NCBI GenBank assembly: GCA_048268485.1
Contig: JBLWVL010000004.1
Span: 62,001 to 126,000, forward strand
Reading direction: 5' to 3'
Length of the DNA stretch: 64,000 bases
From: Oceanospirillum sp048268485
GTDB taxonomy: Bacteria > Pseudomonadota > Gammaproteobacteria > Pseudomonadales > Halomonadaceae
The translations under genes and the position numbers were made by a program. Below, in pieces: positions 17,086-25,679 of the stretch (its first letter is position 1; the number at the start of each line of letters is the position of its first letter). The notes beneath the pieces are model-generated. The model ran no database searches. It was given only the letters and a program-made list of their open reading frames with translations, and was not told the DNA's origin.

Positions 17086-17160
17086 TAGTAGTTAGGCTTG
17101 AAGCTTTAAATAGTAGTTAGGCTTGAAGCTTTAAATAGTAGGTAGGCTGAAGCTTTAATA
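17086..17160. repeat. Three tandem copies of a 25-bp unit
   Basis: Two exact copies (17086-17110 and 17111-17135) of a unit beginning TAGTAGTTAGGCTTGAAG and ending CTTTAAA, then a diverged third copy (17136-17160) with substitutions and one base deleted. The third copy runs through the stop codon and last codon of the DUF1249 gene, so the array probably arose by duplication of that gene's 3' end. Confidence 0.85.
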
Positions 17161-17664
17161 AGAAAAACTTACTGGCTTGGCAATATGCCCATACTGCTGC
17201 AGATGTGCCAGCCACTCCCCCAGAAACAGATTAATCTGTAGCTTCTCATCAGGCTGACGCATTTTGTCATTGGGGTACAGATAGCGACCGTCAAAGTGGC
17301 GCTGCTTCTGGTAACCAACGACTTCAGCCATACGGGCATCATGGTACAGCCGTACCGAAAGCTCCGGCTGACTGAGCCAATGCCCCCAGCTATCCTTTTG
17401 AAAGATACGAATCAAGGTGGTGTACTTACTACGCTCGGTCACCTTAATCACCAGCTCACCAAGGTGCAGCGATTCGTCACTAACAGCAAAATGCCACTGC
17501 TCAGATTCATCAAGATCCGGCAATAGCTTAAGCAGACGCAGATAGTTAGCTTCACATTCAGCCATCTGCTTTTTTAAGTCTACGGCATAATTAGGTTTGG
17601 TTCTCCAGCCATTGTGCTGCTGCCAATTGCCAAATGCCGGCTTTTTATCAGGATTTGAATTCAT
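17155..17664 (-). CDS. DUF1249 family protein (YqiB-like)
   Basis: 169-residue cytosolic protein with the family pattern YAVDLKKQMAECEANYLRL near residue 30 and FGEW-like end (LFLGEWLAHLQQYG). Function unknown. Start at ATG 17664 with GGGAG upstream. Sits between nudF and cpdA in the conserved arrangement, so co-expression is likely. Its stop codon lies in the third unit of a tandem repeat. Confidence 0.8.
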   Translation of the reverse strand: MNSNPDKKPAFGNWQQHNGWRTKPNYAVDLKKQMAECEANYLRLLKLLPDLDESEQWHFAVSDESLHLGELVIKVTERSKYTTLIRIFQKDSWGHWLSQPELSVRLYHDARMAEVVGYQKQRHFDGRYLYPNDKMRQPDEKLQINLFLGEWLAHLQQYGHIAKPVSFSY

Positions 17665-17757
17665 AGGGAAATACTCCCGCCACAACAGGCTGATCTTCGG
17701 TACTCATCTCTCTGGCAATCAAGTATAGGAAACCGGAGAAAAAAGGGCTCCGTCCGG

Positions 17758-18390
17758 TCAAGCCTTATACACCTGCTGCAAGCGTTGTCGGTTAAGCTGC
17801 AACCACTGCAATCCGATAATGGCCATGGCATTGTTAATACGGCCATCCTCAAGCCCTCTAAAGGCTTCATCAGTGGCTATCAACTCAACGCGGATATCTT
17901 CATTTTCCTCTTCCAGGCCGTAGATTCCTTCCTCAATCTCACGGCTGTCTATAATGCCCAGAAAAAGATCGATCTGTTCATCCATACCACCGGGGCTCAC
18001 CCAGTATTTGTAGAGGTGCTCAAGGTGCAGCACTTTACAGCCAGCTTCCTCTTCAGCCTCCCGGTGGACCACATTTTCATTGGTTTCACCAGGCTCGGTC
18101 ATCCCTGCGACCAGTTCAAACTGCCAGGGGCTTTGACTAACATCATAAAGGCAACCAGGGCGAAACTGTTCAACCATCAGCAACTGATCCACTAAAGGGT
18201 CATAGAGCAAAACACCAACAGCATTACCGCGAACAAACACTTCGCGACTCATAACCCCAGACCAGTTGCCATCAAATTTCCGGGTTTTGATCCGCAGTTT
18301 ATCAAAGCGAAAAAAGCCTTGGAAAACAGTACGTTTCTCAAGTACTTCCACAGCATCCTGCGCAAATGTTGGTATTAGCCCCTTACTCAT
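17758..18390 (-). CDS. nudF: ADP-ribose pyrophosphatase (Nudix)
   Basis: Cleaves ADP-ribose to AMP and ribose-5-phosphate. The Nudix box is complete: G at AGMTEPGE, then REAEEEAG with the metal-binding glutamates. 210 residues, as in the NudF family. First gene of the nudF-DUF1249-cpdA group; divergent from the chemoreceptor at 18733. Confidence 0.9.
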   Translation of the reverse strand: MSKGLIPTFAQDAVEVLEKRTVFQGFFRFDKLRIKTRKFDGNWSGVMSREVFVRGNAVGVLLYDPLVDQLLMVEQFRPGCLYDVSQSPWQFELVAGMTEPGETNENVVHREAEEEAGCKVLHLEHLYKYWVSPGGMDEQIDLFLGIIDSREIEEGIYGLEEENEDIRVELIATDEAFRGLEDGRINNAMAIIGLQWLQLNRQRLQQVYKA

Positions 18391-18677
18391 ATTTTTTCCT
18401 TATCGACCTGGCCCCTAAGCATAACAAAATATCAGGCGAACCGAAGCCGCCGCCTTTCTTTCTCGCCCCTCTATTCATTAGCGTGCCAAAAGTTCTCAAC
18501 GAAAACCCAATAACCTGAGTCAGATCAAACTAAAAACGAATACCAGGGAGCCATGTAACATAACATGACTGAAATAATGCAATTTTATTGCAAACATAGA
18601 GGTCAAAATCCACTATTGAATTACTGGATATCTGTAGCAATAAAAACAAACTCTAAGCTAACTTTCTGGCAATCTGC

Positions 18678-18705
18678 TTTGCCAGCAGACTGATAAAATT
18701 ATAAC
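18678..18705 (+). promoter_or_regulatory. Candidate promoter of chemoreceptor gene
   Basis: TTTGCC, 16-nt spacer, TATAAC in the 342-nt divergent interval 18391-18732. The -10 is good and the -35 weak. No sigma-28 flagellar-type promoter was recognised. The rest of the interval shows no gene. Confidence 0.3.
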
Positions 18706-18732
18706 GACCAAGTCATAAGAGCGAGCGTTGCA

Positions 18733-20367
18733 ATGCATAATCTCCTGGGCAATATAAAAATCAAATATAAACTCTGGGTCATTATTGGTTTGATGGCAAT
18801 GGGTACAGCGATTCTGATCAGCGTCTCCCTAATGTCTCTGAAAGATAACCTTCTCGAAGACCGTAAAATCAAAACTAAGCATGTCGTTGAAACGGTACAT
18901 GGCTTCCTCGATCACTACTACAGTATGGAGAAGACTGGCCAGCTGAGCCGTGAACAAGCCCAGCAAGCGGCGCAAAAAGCAATTGAGGGTCTGCGCTACG
19001 ACCAGGATGAATATTTCTGGATTAATGACATGAATGCCGTTGTGATCATGCACCCGATCAAACCCGAGCTGAACGGAAAAAACCTGGCCAACCTCGAAGA
19101 CCCCAACGGCAAGAAAATTTTCAGCGAATTTGTCAGTACCGTAAAAGCCTCTAAAGAAGGTTATGTTGACTATCTCTGGCCAAAGCCAGGTCATGAGGCC
19201 CCGCAGGCTAAGGTCTCTTATGTAAAAGGCTTTGCACCCTGGGGCTGGATTGTTGGTAACGGTATCTACCTGAACGATATGGACGAGATTTTCTGGCAAA
19301 CCCTACTGCAATACTCCATAACAGTAGGGATTCTAAGCCTGCTGATTGGCGGCCTGGCACTTTTCATTATTCATATCATCACAGTACAGATCACCACGCT
19401 GAAAAACACCATGGTAGCGGTGAAAGATTCCGGTGACCTTCGTGAGCGTGTTGATATTACAACCAAAGATGAGTTGGGTGATATGGCAGGTGCCTTCAAC
19501 CATATGATGGATAAATTCCAGAACATCGTAAACTCTGTTGGCCAGTCCACACAGCAGCTCTCCCATGCTATCAGCCAGATGTCCGATATTACGGCCAGTA
19601 CAATTAACGGCGTTACCCGTCAACGCTCTGAAACAGAGCAGAGCGCTGCGGGCATGAACGAAATGGCAGCCTCAGCTCAGCAGACTGCAAATATTGCTGA
19701 CCAGGCTAATGAAACAACGCGACTGACCCACGAGCAGACCGAAACAGGCCTGCGGATTGTTGAAGAAGCGACCAGCAGCATTAACGAATTAGCCGGCGAA
19801 GTGGAAGAGGCAGGCAGTGTGATTAATGCACTGGAAGACCACACCGCAAAGATTGAAAGCATCCTTGATGTTATCGGGGGGATCTCCGAACAGACAAACT
19901 TGTTAGCACTTAATGCAGCGATCGAGGCTGCACGGGCCGGGGATCAGGGACGAGGCTTTGCTGTTGTAGCCGATGAAGTGCGTCAACTGGCGCAACGCTC
20001 CGCCGAATCCACCCAGCAAATCCAGGAGATGATCCACGAACTGCAAAGCCGCTCGAAAGTTGCCGTCGATGTTATGAATACAAGCCGTACAAAAGCCGAA
20101 ACTACCGTCAGTAAAGCAACAGAAGCTGGCGAAGCCTTTCAGACTATTGCAGCATCAATGCAACAGATCAGCTCTTTAAACGCCCAAATCATGACGGCAG
20201 CGGATGAGCAGAGCAATGTAGCTCATGAAATGAGCCAGAACCTGGTATCCATCTCCAGTATTTCAGAAGATACCGAACAGGGTACCAGCCTGATACAAGA
20301 CTCTGCTCAGGAACTACAGAAGAATGCTTATAACCTTGACGCCCTGATCAAGCAGTTCAAAACCTGA
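18733..20367 (+). CDS. Methyl-accepting chemotaxis protein with single-Cache sensor
   Basis: 544-residue transmembrane receptor. TM1 is at about residues 14-33; a periplasmic sCache domain (about 40-190) shows DEYFWINDMNAVVIMHPIKP and WGWIVGNGIYL. TM2 is at about 195-218, then HAMP and the signalling domain with the hairpin tip EQTNLLALNAAIEAARAGDQ and the methylation helices. The ligand is unknown; sCache_2-type domains often bind small organic acids. Monocistronic with its own terminator. Confidence 0.92.
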   Translation: MHNLLGNIKIKYKLWVIIGLMAMGTAILISVSLMSLKDNLLEDRKIKTKHVVETVHGFLDHYYSMEKTGQLSREQAQQAAQKAIEGLRYDQDEYFWINDMNAVVIMHPIKPELNGKNLANLEDPNGKKIFSEFVSTVKASKEGYVDYLWPKPGHEAPQAKVSYVKGFAPWGWIVGNGIYLNDMDEIFWQTLLQYSITVGILSLLIGGLALFIIHIITVQITTLKNTMVAVKDSGDLRERVDITTKDELGDMAGAFNHMMDKFQNIVNSVGQSTQQLSHAISQMSDITASTINGVTRQRSETEQSAAGMNEMAASAQQTANIADQANETTRLTHEQTETGLRIVEEATSSINELAGEVEEAGSVINALEDHTAKIESILDVIGGISEQTNLLALNAAIEAARAGDQGRGFAVVADEVRQLAQRSAESTQQIQEMIHELQSRSKVAVDVMNTSRTKAETTVSKATEAGEAFQTIAASMQQISSLNAQIMTAADEQSNVAHEMSQNLVSISSISEDTEQGTSLIQDSAQELQKNAYNLDALIKQFKT

Positions 20368-20391
20368 TCTGCAGAAAGGTATGTTTCAAAC

Positions 20392-20433
20392 AGCCTGTAT
20401 ACCGGTTTAAAATCGGGATACAGGCTTTTTTTT
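20392..20433 (+). terminator. Terminator after chemoreceptor
   Basis: Arms AGCCTGTAT and ATACAGGCT with a 17-nt loop that pairs partly, followed by seven T. Confidence 0.88.
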
Positions 20434-20496
20434 GCTGAGAACAAAGCAGCTCAGCCCACATCCAACACACAACTCCCAAGGGAGGCTGATTCCGGT

Positions 20497-21024
20497 ATGA
20501 AAGGGCGCAATATGCAACGCTGGCGAGATCCGGCTAAAGATCCCCGGCGCGAAAAGAAAACTAACTTGATCACCCCGGAAGGCTATGAAGTCCTGCAGAA
20601 TGAGCGCAATTTTCTCTGGAAAGTCCGTCATCCTGAGTTAGCTCAGAAAGTGCAGGAAGCCGCCGCTCAGGGTGATCGCAGTGAGAATGCTGATTACACA
20701 TACAACAAGCAACTACTGAATAAAACTCTGGGCCGCATCCGTCATCTCGATAAGCGCCTGGATGCGTTAACGGTTGTGGATAAAAAACCTGATGACCTGG
20801 AGCGCATCTTCTTCTCTGCCCGGATAGAACTTGAAGATAATGAAGGCGAACTGATGCAGATCCGTATTGTTGGGCCGGACGAAGCTGATCTTAAAGAGGG
20901 TAAAATCAATATCGACTCACCTATGGCCCGCTCTCTGCTGGGAAAAACATTAGATGACGAAATTCGGGTACAGGCACCCGGCGGCGAACAGGTTTATTAC
21001 GTGCTATCCGTCAGTTATGACTAA
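20497..21024 (+). CDS. greB: Transcription elongation factor GreB
   Basis: Stimulates cleavage of backtracked RNA by RNA polymerase. N-terminal coiled coil contains GDRSENADYTYNKQLL with the acidic tip residues, and the C-terminal FKBP-like part has INIDSPMARSLLGK. 175 residues; slightly long at the N-terminus (basic MQRWRDPAKDPRREKKT). GGGAGG lies ahead of 20497; ATG 20512 is an alternative start. Confidence 0.92.
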   Translation: MKGRNMQRWRDPAKDPRREKKTNLITPEGYEVLQNERNFLWKVRHPELAQKVQEAAAQGDRSENADYTYNKQLLNKTLGRIRHLDKRLDALTVVDKKPDDLERIFFSARIELEDNEGELMQIRIVGPDEADLKEGKINIDSPMARSLLGKTLDDEIRVQAPGGEQVYYVLSVSYD

Positions 21025-21061
21025 CCCATACCAACTAAACGAAAGACAGGTATGCTCACGC

Positions 21062-21092
21062 AAAAAAGCCGCTCCGGATCTAAGTCCGGAGC
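21062..21092 (-). terminator. Terminator downstream of the DUF2892 gene
   Basis: Perfect 8-bp stem GCTCCGGA/TCCGGAGC with a 6-nt loop. On the reverse strand it runs into GGC and six T. It may also slow forward transcription from greB. Confidence 0.7.
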
Positions 21093-21142
21093 AGTTCTTT
21101 AGTTCAGAGTGGGTTATCAAAAGACAACCCTGAGCAGCTGCT

Positions 21143-21346
21143 TTACTTAAACGCACAGCCAGTTTTAATGCCCATCATATTGAATATTTTTGCAGCCGGG
21201 CAGAAACCAGTAAATGCAGACTGAATCAAATTAGCACCGATAAATACCGTGAACCAGAGGAAGTTCGGGTGTACATACTGAGTCAGAATAACACTAAGCA
21301 GTACCATAGAACCGGCAAAAACAAACACCAGACGATCAATATTCAT
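21143..21346 (-). CDS. YgaP-type small membrane protein (DUF2892)
   Basis: 67 residues with two hydrophobic helices (about 5-24 and 30-48), beginning MNIDRLVFVFAGSMVL, and the family pattern FTGFCPAAKIFNMMGIKTGC. Start at ATG 21346 behind GGAGAG. DUF2892 proteins occur alone or fused to rhodanese domains; two Cys residues are retained but no rhodanese is adjacent. Confidence 0.85.
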   Translation of the reverse strand: MNIDRLVFVFAGSMVLLSVILTQYVHPNFLWFTVFIGANLIQSAFTGFCPAAKIFNMMGIKTGCAFK

Positions 21347-21498
21347 AACACTCTCCAAGACTCACCCAGGTCAAAGAAGCTGACCAATTAAGAGAGATAA
21401 TATTAGAAAATCCTTAATCAAAGAAATACCGCTTAATTCTAAATAGAATTTAGTTATAACTATTAAGAATAATCAATTGATCAAGCTATTTCCTGTTA

Positions 21499-22506
21499 TC
21501 AATAAGGTCGCTCCGCAAGAATCACAGCGCGCTTAGGGGCGGGATAGCCTTCTGCTGTTTTTGTCGGATCATTCGGATCGAGAAAATCCTGTAGCGATTG
21601 ATAGGTCATCCACTCGGTACTACGCTGTTCATCTGTCGAAGTAACCGACACATCCACCATCCGTACGTTAACAAAACCGCACTTCTCCAGCCAAAGCACA
21701 AGAGCTTCAGGGCTGGGCAGATACCAAACGTTATTCATCATCGCGTAGCGCTCTCCCGGCACTAATACGGTTTGCACATCGCCATCGACCACCAGCGTTT
21801 CCAACACCAACTCACCGCCGGGGCGCAAGGCTTCTTTCAGCTGAAAGAGATGATCAATCGGTGAACGGCGATGATAAAGCACCCCCATGGAAAAAACCGT
21901 ATCAAAGTAATCCAGATTCGCGGGAACATCCTCAATCCCCACCGGAAGATGGAAAACCCGATTACCATCCGCCAACCCCATCAGACGACGTACCAGCTGA
22001 AACTGCATATGAAATCGGGGTGACGGATCGATGCCAACCACAAAACGGGCACCCGCTCCAGCCATGCGCCAACAATGGTAGCCGCTGCCACAACCCACAT
22101 CCAGTACACGGCGGTTGTGAAGAGGTGCAATAAATTCAGCCAGACGATCCCACTTCCAATCAGAGTGCCATTCGGTATCAATATAAGAACCATGCAGTTC
22201 AAATGGCCCTTTACGCCACGGCATCAGCTTTTTCAGCAGATTACGATACTTGGCCTGCATCGGTTGTGGTAGCTCAGGTTGGGTGGTCACCTGAACAGCA
22301 CTTTGCTCCAGCTGGATCTCAACCTGGTAGCCCTGCTCTGCCAACATTTCTGCAGTATCAAATTTATCCACAACCCTCTGCCAACCCGGCAGATCGGAAT
22401 AACGTTTAGCATCCAGCGCCTCTTCCAGCTGCTCAGGTACTTTTGCCAGCCATCGGGTGAGACCTTCTTCAGCAAATTTTTGATACAGAGGTGCATAATC
22501 CTGCAT
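21499..22506 (-). CDS. cmoB: tRNA U34 carboxymethyltransferase
   Basis: Transfers the carboxymethyl group of carboxy-SAM to 5-hydroxyuridine 34 of tRNA, making cmo5U. Recognised by PWRKGPFELHGSYIDTEW, the SAM motif VLDVGCGSGYHCWRM and VFSMGVLYHRRSP. 335 residues, near the family length. Last gene of the cmoM-rsmC-cmoA-cmoB run, 71 nt after cmoA. Confidence 0.96.
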   Translation of the reverse strand: MQDYAPLYQKFAEEGLTRWLAKVPEQLEEALDAKRYSDLPGWQRVVDKFDTAEMLAEQGYQVEIQLEQSAVQVTTQPELPQPMQAKYRNLLKKLMPWRKGPFELHGSYIDTEWHSDWKWDRLAEFIAPLHNRRVLDVGCGSGYHCWRMAGAGARFVVGIDPSPRFHMQFQLVRRLMGLADGNRVFHLPVGIEDVPANLDYFDTVFSMGVLYHRRSPIDHLFQLKEALRPGGELVLETLVVDGDVQTVLVPGERYAMMNNVWYLPSPEALVLWLEKCGFVNVRMVDVSVTSTDEQRSTEWMTYQSLQDFLDPNDPTKTAEGYPAPKRAVILAERPY

Positions 22507-22577
22507 GGTGAAGCTCGCTTAAATCGGGTTGGAATAAAATTCAGGAACAATCTGATTGCTTTGATTTTCAGTGATGA

Positions 22578-23327
22578 CTATCGGGCTTTTATCGCCAACA
22601 AAGAAGCAAAGTTCAGATATTGAAACCAAACTGTGCTTTGAGCAAAGCCGGCTTCTTTGAAGCGCTGATGATGGGTGTCAAAGCTCTCAGCCTGGAGGAA
22701 GTTTTCCAATGCGGCACGTTTCTGGCTGATCTCCAGCTCGCTATAGCCGTTAGCGCGTTTAAAATCCAGATGCAGATCGAACAAGGTATCCTGCTGCTCA
22801 GCGGATTCGAAGCGCACTTTTTCAGACAGGATTATCACACCACCAGGTGCTAAACCTTCATGAATACGTTTCAACAGGGGTAGACGCTGCTCCGTCGGCA
22901 GAAACTGAAAGGTAAAATTCAGGATCACAACAGAAGCATTTTCAATCGGCGCACCACAGATATCGGCACACTCCAGGTGTACGCTGTTGCGCTGCTCATC
23001 TGACACCTCCTGAGACAATACCTCTCGGCAGCGCTCGATCATTGCATCGGAGTTATCCAGGCCGACAATTTCAAGACCCGGTTCCTGAATCTGGTGCAGA
23101 ACCGATAGCATACTGGCTCCCAAAGAGCAGCCCAAATCATAGATACGGGTTCCAGGCTGCCAGTAACGACGAGCAATAACGCCCGTCATACCGATCATAT
23201 TACTGTAGCCCGGTACTGACCGTTTAATCATATCCGGAAAGACCTGAACGACCTTATCATCAAATGAGAAGGTAGCCACTTTATCCAGTGGATTAGCGAA
23301 AATCGCGTCTTTTTGCTCTTTTTTCAC
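22578..23327 (-). CDS. cmoA: Carboxy-S-adenosyl-L-methionine synthase
   Basis: Makes carboxy-SAM from SAM and prephenate for CmoB. Diagnostic segments are VFPDMIKRSVPGYSNMIGM, IYDLGCSLGASML and LNFTFQFLP. There is no ATG; GTG 23327 is preferred because AAGAGAGA lies about 8 nt ahead and the N-terminus then matches the family length. GTG 23351 would add eight residues. Confidence 0.94.
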   Translation of the reverse strand: MKKEQKDAIFANPLDKVATFSFDDKVVQVFPDMIKRSVPGYSNMIGMTGVIARRYWQPGTRIYDLGCSLGASMLSVLHQIQEPGLEIVGLDNSDAMIERCREVLSQEVSDEQRNSVHLECADICGAPIENASVVILNFTFQFLPTEQRLPLLKRIHEGLAPGGVIILSEKVRFESAEQQDTLFDLHLDFKRANGYSELEISQKRAALENFLQAESFDTHHQRFKEAGFAQSTVWFQYLNFASLLAIKAR

Positions 23328-23367
23328 AGAAGGGTCTCTCTTGACTGACACGGAGTCTACTTTCTCT

Positions 23368-23441
23368 TGTGGGTCGGGCTTTAGCCCGTCAATCCAACCA
23401 GCAACACCAGACCTATGACGCCCTAAAGGGCGACCTACACT
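23368..23441. repeat. REPIN-like pair of inverted palindromic repeats
   Basis: Two palindromic units in inverted orientation: TGTGGGTCGGGCTTTAGCCC (from 23368) and, read on the opposite strand, AGTGTAGGTCGCCCTTTAGG (from 23441). Each forms its own hairpin: CGGGCT/AGCCCG at 23375-23388 and CGCCCT/AGGGCG at 23419-23432. The stems differ by paired G-C/C-G swaps that keep the hairpin. Lies between rsmC and cmoA. This is the layout of REP doublets mobilised by RAYT transposases; no RAYT gene is in the window. Confidence 0.7.
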
Positions 23442-23447
23442 AAATGG

Positions 23448-24590
23448 TTAAATCTTCGCTGACCAGATACAGAATTTACCGGTCTCGGCGATACGCTCAC
23501 AGTGACCGAAGGTCGCTTCAATAATATCCGGGCATTTCAGAAAACGGTTAGCGACAATACGCAGTTCACCACTGCGCTTCAGGTGTTTCTTCGCCTGGCG
23601 AATAAAGCGATCAGCCAGCTCATAATCCGTTTTCTGGCCGGTATGAAACGGTGGGTTAGAGATAATCAGATCAAAGCGATCTGTGATATCACTCCACATA
23701 TCAGAGGCGTAAACCTGCCCTTGCATATCATTTGCAATAAGGCCGCGGCGGGTCGCTTCCAACGCCATAGCATTGACATCACAAAAGGTCACTTCCAGAT
23801 CCGAGTGTTGCTTTAACAGGCTCAAACCGATAATACCGGTTCCACAGCCCATATCCAGCACCCGGCGGTTGCGCACTTTAGAAGGTTTAATGCGCGGCAT
23901 ATTCTGCAGCATAAGTGCCGTGCCTTCATCTAACCGGCCATGACTGAATACGCCGGGCAAACTGATAAGTTTCAGGTCTGCCAGCTCCACCGGAAACTCT
24001 TTCTTTTCCGGTAGCGGCCAATGCAGCTCCCAGGGCTCAGGATTAAATGTCTCCGACTCTGGCAGCGAAAGTCCCATACTTAGCTGCAGCTTCAGTAATG
24101 CACTTTTTTTCGCTTTGTCCGCCTTGCTCAAGCTCCAGGTACTCTCTGGCCACTGGCCATCTGCCGCTGCTTTAAGTAATTTATCCGCCGACTTAATGCC
24201 ACCGTTGTTTTCACCCACCAGCCAGAAACAGCCGCCGGATTTTAACAGAGGTAAAAACTGAGCAATCAGATAACGGGCCTGCTCTTTCGCTTTTGGCATA
24301 AAGAGAATAATGTTGTCATAACCAGAAAGCAGACCTGTATCTTTATCCTGTCCCAGATAAGCCTGAAATAGTGGTAAAAAGCGGGATTCCCGTTGCCTAA
24401 AGTCTGCCATCGACTGATAACTGCGCCAATCATCCATCAGCAGATGAAGCGCCTGCACATCATCAGTAAGCAGAGGGTTAATAAAGTTACTGATGCCATC
24501 ACTCACCGGTAAGTGTGCCAGCAAGACCTGCCCCTGAATCGATGACTGGTTACGTAATAAGAGGTCTGCTGCAGGAGATAAAGCACTCAT
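23448..24590 (-). CDS. rsmC: 16S rRNA m2G1207 methyltransferase
   Basis: Methylates guanine 1207 of 16S rRNA. The protein has the RsmC two-domain design: a degenerate N-terminal methyltransferase-like domain (LVGENNGGIKSADKLL) and an active C-terminal one with VLDMGCGTGIIGLSLL and the catalytic NPPF (DLIISNPPFHTGQKTDYEL). 380 residues. Between cmoM and cmoA, on the same strand. Confidence 0.93.
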   Translation of the reverse strand: MSALSPAADLLLRNQSSIQGQVLLAHLPVSDGISNFINPLLTDDVQALHLLMDDWRSYQSMADFRQRESRFLPLFQAYLGQDKDTGLLSGYDNIILFMPKAKEQARYLIAQFLPLLKSGGCFWLVGENNGGIKSADKLLKAAADGQWPESTWSLSKADKAKKSALLKLQLSMGLSLPESETFNPEPWELHWPLPEKKEFPVELADLKLISLPGVFSHGRLDEGTALMLQNMPRIKPSKVRNRRVLDMGCGTGIIGLSLLKQHSDLEVTFCDVNAMALEATRRGLIANDMQGQVYASDMWSDITDRFDLIISNPPFHTGQKTDYELADRFIRQAKKHLKRSGELRIVANRFLKCPDIIEATFGHCERIAETGKFCIWSAKI

Positions 24591-24658
24591 AATATTTCTA
24601 CCGGGATATAAAAGAATTAAAAAGCGAAAAGGCGTAAGATCAAGTCACTTACCGCTAG

Positions 24659-25459
24659 TCAGGGCTTCTTAGCCAAAACATGGATGTAGCGCCCCATCCG
24701 CCAATAGGGTTCCTGGTGACAATAACGCCACTCAAGCTCTAACAGCTTTTCCAGATCTTCGTCCGAAGGCGTTTTATCCCGAAGATAGTCGGTAAAAACC
24801 CGTACACCGGCAACAGAAACAATCTCCAACCCCAGCTCTTTTAAACCGTCAATCACTAACATTGGCTTTTGCGGACTAATGGGCGTTAAACGCAAACGTT
24901 GCCCCGTGCCATCAAGAGTGTCTCTAAGTGCTTTGTCGTAGTTACCCTTCACAATATTACTGAAGCGCAGACCGTCTTCATTAAAAAACATCAGGGATAG
25001 CCAACCACCAGACTGTATCTGATTAACAATAACAGGCAAGGCGTCCAGCGGTTGATGTAACCATTCCAGCACCGCATGGCACACCACCAGCTGAGCCGGC
25101 GGCACCTGCTCGCTCAGCTCCTGCAAGCGATAAGGGTAGCATGCTACAGGCTTATCGTAGGTCGTTGACTGTTCCTGAAACAACTGATCAGCCTCAGCCC
25201 GCATATCATCCGCCGGCTCAGTAAAGGTAACCTGATGGCCTTGTTTAGCAAACCAGTCAGCCATCTGCCCCAGGCCTCCGCCAATGTCCAGCACCTGCGC
25301 AGAATCAACTGCAGCCACAAAGGGGATTTTCTGCAGATCACGGGCTAAGATTTCCTGACGCAACCAACCCTTGTTGGTGCCGTAGACATTATTACGAAAC
25401 TTCTCTGCCAGACCATTAAATATCTTATCGGTCTGGATTTTTGCACGCGGTGCAGCCAA
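24659..25459 (-). CDS. cmoM: tRNA cmo5U methyltransferase
   Basis: SAM-dependent enzyme that methylates the carboxyl group of cmo5U34 to mcmo5U. Resemblance to E. coli CmoM (SmtA) is close along the length: AEKFRNNVYGTNKGWLRQ, VLDIGGGLGQMADW, VVCHAVLEWLHQP, LMFFNEDGLRFSN, GVRVFTDYLRDK and ELEWRYCHQEPY. 266 residues. The start is a TTG behind GAGGT; no nearby ATG fits. First gene of the modification cluster. Confidence 0.92.
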   Translation of the reverse strand: MAAPRAKIQTDKIFNGLAEKFRNNVYGTNKGWLRQEILARDLQKIPFVAAVDSAQVLDIGGGLGQMADWFAKQGHQVTFTEPADDMRAEADQLFQEQSTTYDKPVACYPYRLQELSEQVPPAQLVVCHAVLEWLHQPLDALPVIVNQIQSGGWLSLMFFNEDGLRFSNIVKGNYDKALRDTLDGTGQRLRLTPISPQKPMLVIDGLKELGLEIVSVAGVRVFTDYLRDKTPSDEDLEKLLELEWRYCHQEPYWRMGRYIHVLAKKP

Positions 25460-25679
25460 AGCAGTGACCTCAAAAGGACTTGCCGGAACGGCCGGCGGCG
25501 GGAATTAATAAAACAGCGGATGGTAAAGGATTTTTGTCGAGGTTTAAAGGCTAATACCCGATCTGAAAAGACCCTATAGATTATATGCACGGCATCGATA
25601 GGGCTGAGGCATGACTTATGTATTAAAACTATATTGGCCGTTCAAGGAACGGCCAATGGGCCATCAATCAAAAAATCAG

